A stretch of DNA of 11,233 nucleotides from a bacterium HR20. GTDB taxonomy: Bacteria > Bacteroidota > Ignavibacteria > Kapaibacteriales > NICIL-2. The notes under the pieces are model-generated. The model saw nothing but the letters and a program-made list of their open reading frames with translations, had not been told where the DNA came from and ran no database searches. Of the stretch, positions 6,691-11,233 are shown piece after piece; position 1 is the stretch's first letter, and each line of letters opens with the position of its first letter. A program made the position numbers and the translations under genes. Location: positions 1 through 11,233 of the forward strand of contig BEHW01000072.1 of NCBI GenBank assembly GCA_002898675.1, in the 5' to 3' direction.

Positions 6691-9087
6691 TTACAACGTC
6701 CGAAGTTGTGCACCATGCTGTCTGGCAACTGCATCAAGCACACGCTCGATAACTTGTTCGACTTCCGCATCGGTCAATGTCCGCTCGGAGGAGGCGAACG
6801 TTAGATGGAGCGCAATGCTCTTTTTGCCTTCTCCAAGGGAAGGGTGCTCGAATACATCGAACGGCTCGACTGATCGAAGGAGGTCGCCCCCTGCACGATG
6901 AACGGTTTCGACCAAAGCCTGTGCTGGAAGGAGGCGGTCCACGATCAGTGCCAAATCCCGCTCCACTACTGGGTATGGCGATGGCGCTTGGTAGCGAGGG
7001 ACCGTGTCCGCAGTCCGGTAGAATGGTTCCAGCGAGAGTTCTGCAAGAAACGCTGCTTCTGGTATATCCCATCGCCGTGCCAATCGAGGCGCAATTTGAC
7101 CGGCAATGCCAATGGCGTGGCCATCGCAACAGATCTCCATCACCGGCGCGATGAGCCATTCGGCTGTTGCTACCGGTGATTGAGCAGGTTGCCAATGAAG
7201 ATTCAACCGAAATCGCTTCCCCATCGCCTCTATTGCGCCTTTGAGGTCGTAGAAATCCACCCACCGGTGCGTCTCCAACCAGTGGCGCTGTCCGCTTCGT
7301 CCCGCAACGGCGAGCACAAGGTGTTCGTGCTCTGTCGCAGGATGATTGCTCCCATCGGACGATGCGAAAAAGACCTTGCCGATTTCAAAAAGACGCATCG
7401 AACTGGCGCCGTACCGAGCATTCCGGGAGAGAATTTCCACCATCGAAGGAATAAGCCACTGGCGGAGAACACTGCGCTCACGGCCGAGCGGATTGGCAAG
7501 TTCGAGCACACGTTCGGCATCGAGGAGCGTCTGTGGGTCTTGCAACGTAAAGCTGAGTGCCTCGTAGAAGCCAACGTCCGCAAGCCAGCGTCGAATCTCA
7601 GCACGTCGCGTTGGAAGTCGGAGATGCTCAGGGATTCGGTGCGCTGCGTATGGAACCGATGCTTTCGACGAAGCAGGAATAGCCTCGTAGCCGTGTGCTA
7701 TGGCAATTTCCTCGAGCAAGTCAATTTCTTGGCTGATATCAGCACGGTACGATGGCACACGCACCGTGATCTGCTCTGGGCGTTCTTCGGTGAGAGCAAA
7801 TCCCGAACGGATGAGCGCTGTCTTGACCTCAGAGGAACTGAGTTCGACGCCGAGTATGCGTTGTGCACGCTCAATGCGCACCGAAAGCTCTTTGGGCATT
7901 CGCGGGTGCGGATAGACATCCAGCGCAGTGGAAACAGACGCTCCCGTTAGTTCTGCAATGAGCGCAGCAGCTCGATCGAGTGCGTACGGAATCATCTCAA
8001 TGTCGGCGCCTCGCTCGAAGCGATACGAAGCATCAGTTTGAAGTCCCAGCGTTTTTGCAGTTCTCCGTATCGAAGCGGGAGCAAAGTACGCAGCCTCAAG
8101 CAGCACCTGCGTTGTTGCCTCTGTGATCGCAGAATCTGCGCCCCCCATCACACCGGCAATAGCGAGCGGACGCTCAACATCTGTGATGCAGAGCATTGTC
8201 GGATCGAGCGATCGCTCGATGCCGTCGAGCGTCGTGATTGATTCTCCCTGGCTGGCAGGACGGACGATGATACGACCACCCCGGATAGTTTGAAAATCAA
8301 AGGCGTGCAGCGGCTGGCCACATTCAAGCATGACGTAGTTCGTTACGTCAACAACAACATTCCGTGGACGGATTCCTGCGCGCTCCAGCCGTCGCTGCAT
8401 CCACAGTGGCGATGGTGCAATAGTTACGTTCTGAAGTACCCGAGCTGCATAACGCTGGCAGAGATCGGGATAGGGTAGTTCAATCGTGCACGGCGGAGCG
8501 AACGCATCTGCTATGCGGACGTGTGGCAGGTGTGCCTGGTGGCCTGTCGCCGCTGCAAGAATTCGCGCGATACCGAAATGCGAAAGTGCATCGGCGCGGT
8601 TGGGCGTAATGCCAATTTCCAAGACTACGTCCGGGGGGAAGAGCTCGGACAGCGGTATGCCTGGCGCGATGTTTCCATCGAAGGTCACAATACCAGCGTG
8701 ATCATCGCCGATCCCAAGCTCACGTTCTGAACAAATCATGCCTTCAGATTCGACACCACGGATCGTGCGGCGTTCGATCTTGAGTCCCCCTGGCAGCTCC
8801 GCCCCTGGGAGTGCCACTGCTACACGCTGCCCTTGCTGCACATTCGGCGCACCACACACAATTTGACGCGAGGAGTTCCCATCGAATACCCGACACACCC
8901 GGAGCCGATCGGCATTCGGATGTGGTTCCACATTGAGAACCGAACCGATAACGATGTTGGCGGCAGTAACACCAACGTGCTCAACCGATTCTACCTCGAT
9001 TCCCAAACGGGTCAACGTATGCGTGAGTTCTTCGACGCTGCCGTTCCAGTCAACGTAGTCACGTAACCAAGAAAGTTGAAGTCGCAT
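6691..9087 (-). CDS. pheT: Phenylalanine--tRNA ligase beta subunit
   Basis: A 798-aa beta chain of the alpha2-beta2 phenylalanyl-tRNA synthetase, which binds tRNA-Phe and edits misacylated Tyr-tRNA. The N-terminus MRLQLSWLRDYVD is typical. The EMAP-like tRNA-binding domain spans about 40-150 (PHPNADRL at 55-62, MICSERELG at 117-125). The B3/B4 editing region follows, then a B5 domain at about 390-480 (YRADISQEIDLLEEIA near its end), and a C-terminal FDX-ACB anticodon-binding domain from about 700 (SPYPVVERDLALIVD). The length is normal. The start at 9087 is chosen because upstream codons run through a promoter-like element and antisense to the tRNA. The catalytic alpha subunit gene pheS is not in the window, so the two subunits are encoded apart or pheS lies elsewhere. 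It is the first gene of the - strand array. Confidence 0.97.
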   Translation of the reverse strand: MRLQLSWLRDYVDWNGSVEELTHTLTRLGIEVESVEHVGVTAANIVIGSVLNVEPHPNADRLRVCRVFDGNSSRQIVCGAPNVQQGQRVAVALPGAELPGGLKIERRTIRGVESEGMICSERELGIGDDHAGIVTFDGNIAPGIPLSELFPPDVVLEIGITPNRADALSHFGIARILAAATGHQAHLPHVRIADAFAPPCTIELPYPDLCQRYAARVLQNVTIAPSPLWMQRRLERAGIRPRNVVVDVTNYVMLECGQPLHAFDFQTIRGGRIIVRPASQGESITTLDGIERSLDPTMLCITDVERPLAIAGVMGGADSAITEATTQVLLEAAYFAPASIRRTAKTLGLQTDASYRFERGADIEMIPYALDRAAALIAELTGASVSTALDVYPHPRMPKELSVRIERAQRILGVELSSSEVKTALIRSGFALTEERPEQITVRVPSYRADISQEIDLLEEIAIAHGYEAIPASSKASVPYAAHRIPEHLRLPTRRAEIRRWLADVGFYEALSFTLQDPQTLLDAERVLELANPLGRERSVLRQWLIPSMVEILSRNARYGASSMRLFEIGKVFFASSDGSNHPATEHEHLVLAVAGRSGQRHWLETHRWVDFYDLKGAIEAMGKRFRLNLHWQPAQSPVATAEWLIAPVMEICCDGHAIGIAGQIAPRLARRWDIPEAAFLAELSLEPFYRTADTVPRYQAPSPYPVVERDLALIVDRLLPAQALVETVHRAGGDLLRSVEPFDVFEHPSLGEGKKSIALHLTFASSERTLTDAEVEQVIERVLDAVARQHGAQLRTL

Positions 9088-9114
9088 TCGACGCGTGTCC
9101 GGAAAATGCTGGCG

Positions 9115-9122
9115 CAAAATTA
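9115..9122 (-). promoter_or_regulatory. Possible pheT promoter (-7 element)
   Basis: TAATTTTG on the - strand fits the Bacteroidota-type -7 consensus TAnnTTTG. Transcription would begin around 9108, giving a leader of about 20 nt. A matching -33 element at normal spacing is not clear, so this is tentative. Confidence 0.35.
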
Positions 9123-9143
9123 GTCGTTTGTGATGACAACGCC

Positions 9144-9174
9144 TTGCAAAATCGAGCCGTGATTTGTATTTTTG
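9144..9174 (+). promoter_or_regulatory. Promoter of the initiator tRNA gene
   Basis: TTGCAA (9144-9149), 17 bp, then TATTTT (9167-9172) fits a housekeeping promoter. The -10 region read as TATTTTTG (9167-9174) also matches TAnnTTTG, the Bacteroidota -7 form. Transcription would start near 9179, about 10 nt before the mature tRNA. Confidence 0.65.
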
Positions 9175-9188
9175 CGACACCTTACGAT

Positions 9189-9261
<73 letters not shown>

Positions 9262-9270
9262 CTGCAGGAT

Positions 9271-9304
9271 GCGGCGACAGAACTTCTGTCGCCGCTTTGC
9301 ATTT
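9271..9304 (+). terminator. Rho-independent-type terminator after tRNA-fMet
   Basis: A perfect 10-bp GC-rich stem (GCGGCGACAG 9271-9280 with CTGTCGCCGC 9286-9295) has a 5-nt loop and is followed by TTTGCATTT. The interrupted T tract favours the + direction, so it ends the tRNA transcript. It also sits just past the stop of the convergent SDR gene (9303) and may help end that transcript. Confidence 0.75.
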
Positions 9305-10091
9305 AGAGGCAACGAGTTCGCCCACCATCAACTCGTATGCATTCCCCGGTAATGTATCCGGCCATCTCTGAGCTGAGGAAGAGCGCGAGCGCTGCGATTT
9401 CCTCAGGTTCGGCGAAACGATGGAGCGGAATTTCCCGGAGCATCTCCTCCTCGACGATACGTTGCTCGATTCCCCGCGCTGCAGCTCTGGCGGCGATGAT
9501 CTGCTCGAGCCGCTCCGTCCGCGTTGCACCGGGAAGAATGCTGTTGACGGTAATTCCATAGGGAGCAAGTTCCATCGAAAGCGTCTTTGCCCAGGCTGCA
9601 GTTGCTGCCCGGACTGTATTCGACACTCCCAGCCCTTCGATCGGCTGACGCACGGAAGTCGAAATCACGCTGAGGATTCTTCCCCAACGCTCGGCCTTCA
9701 TACGAGGCAGTGCGTACTGCACAAGTTGATGCGAGGCGACAATGAGCCGATCAAGCGCGCGGTGAAACTCATCTCGCTCCGCTTCAGTGAGTGCCCCCGG
9801 AGGAGGACCTCCAGCATTGTTGACGATGATGTCCGGGACGATTGCTTTTTCGCGCAGCGTTTCGATGAGTGCGGAGATGGAGTTTGGGTTGTCGTAATTT
9901 GCCATAATTGCTTCATGTTGCGCATCACTGATTGCGCGGAGCTCCTCAAGGCGAGCCTTGAGCCGATTCTCTGAGCGTGCTACAATGACAACGCACGCTC
10001 CCGCCTGCGCAAATGTCTTTGCGACTGCCCACCCAATGCCACTTGTTGCGCCGCCAACAAGCGCTAATCGCCCCGAAAGGTCAAGTTTCAT
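9303..10091 (-). CDS. Short-chain dehydrogenase/reductase family protein, atypical active site
   Basis: A 262-aa protein with the classical SDR fold, resembling FabG-like (3-oxoacyl-ACP reductase-like) members. The cofactor loop GGATSGIG is at 13-20 (usually TGxxxGIG), NNAG at 91-94, and the C-terminal signature YITGECIRVDGG at 246-257. The catalytic Tyr-x-x-x-Lys position reads SNTVR (157-161), so Tyr is replaced by Ser and Lys by Arg. A subgroup of SDR homologues with this RAA-type motif exists, so the change is probably not a sequencing error, but ordinary ketoreductase chemistry is doubtful and the substrate is unknown. The start at 10091 overlaps the end of the acyltransferase gene by 11 bp, which implies coupling. 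An upstream extension to 10175 reads antisense-like and is not favoured. Confidence 0.87.
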   Translation of the reverse strand: MKLDLSGRLALVGGATSGIGWAVAKTFAQAGACVVIVARSENRLKARLEELRAISDAQHEAIMANYDNPNSISALIETLREKAIVPDIIVNNAGGPPPGALTEAERDEFHRALDRLIVASHQLVQYALPRMKAERWGRILSVISTSVRQPIEGLGVSNTVRAATAAWAKTLSMELAPYGITVNSILPGATRTERLEQIIAARAAARGIEQRIVEEEMLREIPLHRFAEPEEIAALALFLSSEMAGYITGECIRVDGGRTRCL

Positions 10092-10962
10092 GGTTGCTAC
10101 TCTGTGAAGTTCGTGGTTGATATTTCCAACGGTTGTGTTGCCAGACCCACTGTTCTGGTGCGCGAAGAATTGCACGCTCGAGAAGCCGGTTGTAGTGAGC
10201 GACCACTTCCTCTACAGGCACCGATTCATCGTGCGCACCTGGAACAGGTTCGAAGAACACCTCGTAGCAACCGTCCTCTGTCCGCAGGCAGTATGCAAAC
10301 AGGAGTACTGCCCCACTGTGCCGTGCCAGCAATACCGGTGCTTTATGAGTTGCAGCCGGACTGCCAAAGAGCAGCACGAACGGATCGCTGCGAGGATCGG
10401 CAGCCTGATCGCCGAGGAGAGCAACAACCCCTCCCTGCCCAAGATGCTCAAGCATCGCACGCGCCGAACGGAACATGGGAACGAGGATATTCCCCGTCGT
10501 CCGTCGCACACGATCGAGCCAACTGTTGACGACACGATTGCGCTGCTCCTTGACCACGACAAGCAGTGGGCGCTCAAACTCCAACGCTGCAACAAGCGCG
10601 GACCACTCCCAATTGGCAAGATGTGCACTCCAGAGAATCACCCCTCGCTCTCTCCCAAGTGCATCGCGGAGCAATTCAGGGTTGGTAAAACGGAAATAGG
10701 ATCGAAGTTGATCGCTTGTCAGAAAAGGTGTTGCGAGAAGTTCTTCGAACACCAGCACAAGATTAGCAAAGCTGGCACGACTTCTCCGGGCGAGTTCTGC
10801 TGGGGACGCGTTTGGAAACGCTCGCCGCAGGTTTTGGACAGTCAATTGTTTCCGACCAAGAGCAACCGCGGACAGAATCCATCCCACCACCTGCGCAAGT
10901 GCTCTCCTGCCCCGATGGCCAAGGCGCCAGCAGATCCAGCCGAGGATGTGCAACAGATGCAT
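10081..10962 (-). CDS. LpxL/HtrB-type lysophospholipid/lipid A acyltransferase
   Basis: A 293-aa member of the lipid A late acyltransferase family (LpxL/LpxM/HtrB), which moves a secondary acyl chain from acyl-ACP to a lipid A precursor at the inner membrane. The hydrophobic N-terminus (about 1-35) is a likely membrane anchor. The catalytic HX4E motif is HLANWE at 114-119; ALLGDQAADP (181-190) and QWVWQHNRWK (271-280) are further family blocks. The length fits. The start at 10962 is chosen because it lies 4 nt after the upstream stop and gives the normal N-terminus. It implies an outer membrane with LPS or a related lipid, though the exact acceptor cannot be told. It overlaps the SDR gene by 11 bp. 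Confidence 0.9.
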   Translation of the reverse strand: MHLLHILGWICWRLGHRGRRALAQVVGWILSAVALGRKQLTVQNLRRAFPNASPAELARRSRASFANLVLVFEELLATPFLTSDQLRSYFRFTNPELLRDALGRERGVILWSAHLANWEWSALVAALEFERPLLVVVKEQRNRVVNSWLDRVRRTTGNILVPMFRSARAMLEHLGQGGVVALLGDQAADPRSDPFVLLFGSPAATHKAPVLLARHSGAVLLFAYCLRTEDGCYEVFFEPVPGAHDESVPVEEVVAHYNRLLERAILRAPEQWVWQHNRWKYQPRTSQSSNHET

Positions 10963-10966
10963 ATGC

Positions 10967-11233
10967 TTACCGTACTGGCCCGTTGGGGTCAAGATAGTTC
11001 GGCATCGCAAATTGGCGGTACCAATTCTCGTTGCGGATTTCGTAGAGCGCTGTGGAATGCACCAGGACGAAGTTTTCTGTCCCGTCAATATCTACGAACA
11101 CGAAGATGACCCCACCTTGAATGTTGTCGTAGCGCCAAATTTCATGTGGTCGAGCGCCGTCCATGTTGAAGTAGGCGCGGTCAATTTGTGTTGGGAAGCC
11201 ATACTTGAGGAGTACACGTCCGCGGTCACTGTT
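10967..11233 (-). CDS. C-terminal part of a GWxTD domain-type protein (partial)
   Basis: The reading frame is open to the right edge, so only the last 88 codons are seen. The visible part starts NSDRGRVLLKYGFPTQIDR and contains PHEIWRYDNIQGGVIFVFVD, LVHSTALYEIRN and NWYRQF. These match my memory of the C-terminal region of GWxTD domain-containing proteins, which are common in Ignavibacteria, Chlorobiota and related FCB bacteria; the GWxTD motif itself would be outside the window. Their function is unknown to me; many are large exported or periplasmic proteins. The stop is 4 nt before the acyltransferase start, so they are probably co-transcribed. An internal ATG at 11164 is not the true start, because the upstream frame keeps matching the family. 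Confidence 0.75.
   Translation of the reverse strand, partial: NSDRGRVLLKYGFPTQIDRAYFNMDGARPHEIWRYDNIQGGVIFVFVDIDGTENFVLVHSTALYEIRNENWYRQFAMPNYLDPNGPVR

Noticed and set aside
6022..6804. Plus-strand 260-codon frame opposite the coiled-coil gene and pheT end
   Set aside because: It spans the junction of two well-supported minus-strand genes, and its Leu-rich translation follows from the reverse complement of Glu/Gln codons.
7180..7950. Plus-strand 256-codon frame inside pheT
   Set aside because: It is fully antisense to conserved PheT domains and shows no recognisable motif.
10963..11088. Upstream extension of the acyltransferase to 11088
   Set aside because: It would overlap the GWxTD-type coding sequence in another frame, and the added residues do not resemble the family N-terminus.

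Overview
The window looks like a housekeeping stretch of a flagellated, Gram-negative bacterium of the Bacteroidota/Chlorobiota (FCB) group, most likely an Ignavibacteria- or Kapabacteria-like lineage. The evidence is: the order pheT - coiled-coil gene - zapA - structured RNA - rny, which I recall as typical of Bacteroidota/Chlorobiota; a partial GWxTD-type protein; an LpxL-type acyltransferase; promoter -7 elements of the form TAnnTTTG; and flagellar regulators, which the green-sulfur Chlorobia lack. The lineage is an inference. There is no phage, transposon, CRISPR or defence locus.

Left part (+ strand, about 331-2782): a three-gene motility cluster with ATGA overlaps. It holds an FlhF-like SRP-family GTPase, a small protein with two membrane segments, and a FliA/sigma-28 flagellar sigma factor. 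The MinD-like partner FlhG, which usually follows flhF, is not here. The first 330 bases contain no convincing gene, but include a 14-bp perfect palindrome and a sigma-54-like promoter just before flhF.

Middle part (- strand, 9087 down to 2848): pheT, a 512-aa coiled-coil protein, zapA, a strongly structured RNA that I call a 6S RNA candidate, and rny (RNase Y). This joins phenylalanyl-tRNA charging, Z-ring assembly, global transcription control and mRNA turnover in one directional array. It converges with fliA across a 65-base gap that holds a GC-rich hairpin.

Right part: an initiator tRNA gene (+ strand, 9189-9261), divergent from pheT, with its own promoter and a terminator hairpin. Beyond it, on the - strand, is a tightly packed operon reading from the right edge: the C-terminus of a GWxTD-type protein, an LpxL/HtrB-type acyltransferase, and an atypical short-chain dehydrogenase/reductase homologue lacking the usual Tyr and Lys.

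The points most worth a second look are the 6S RNA candidate with its alternative terminator, the long coiled-coil protein beside zapA, the perfect palindrome just before zapA, the flhF-fliA cluster with a degenerate G3 motif and a membrane protein where FlhG would be expected, and the SDR homologue with altered catalytic residues. I see no clearly new multi-gene system.
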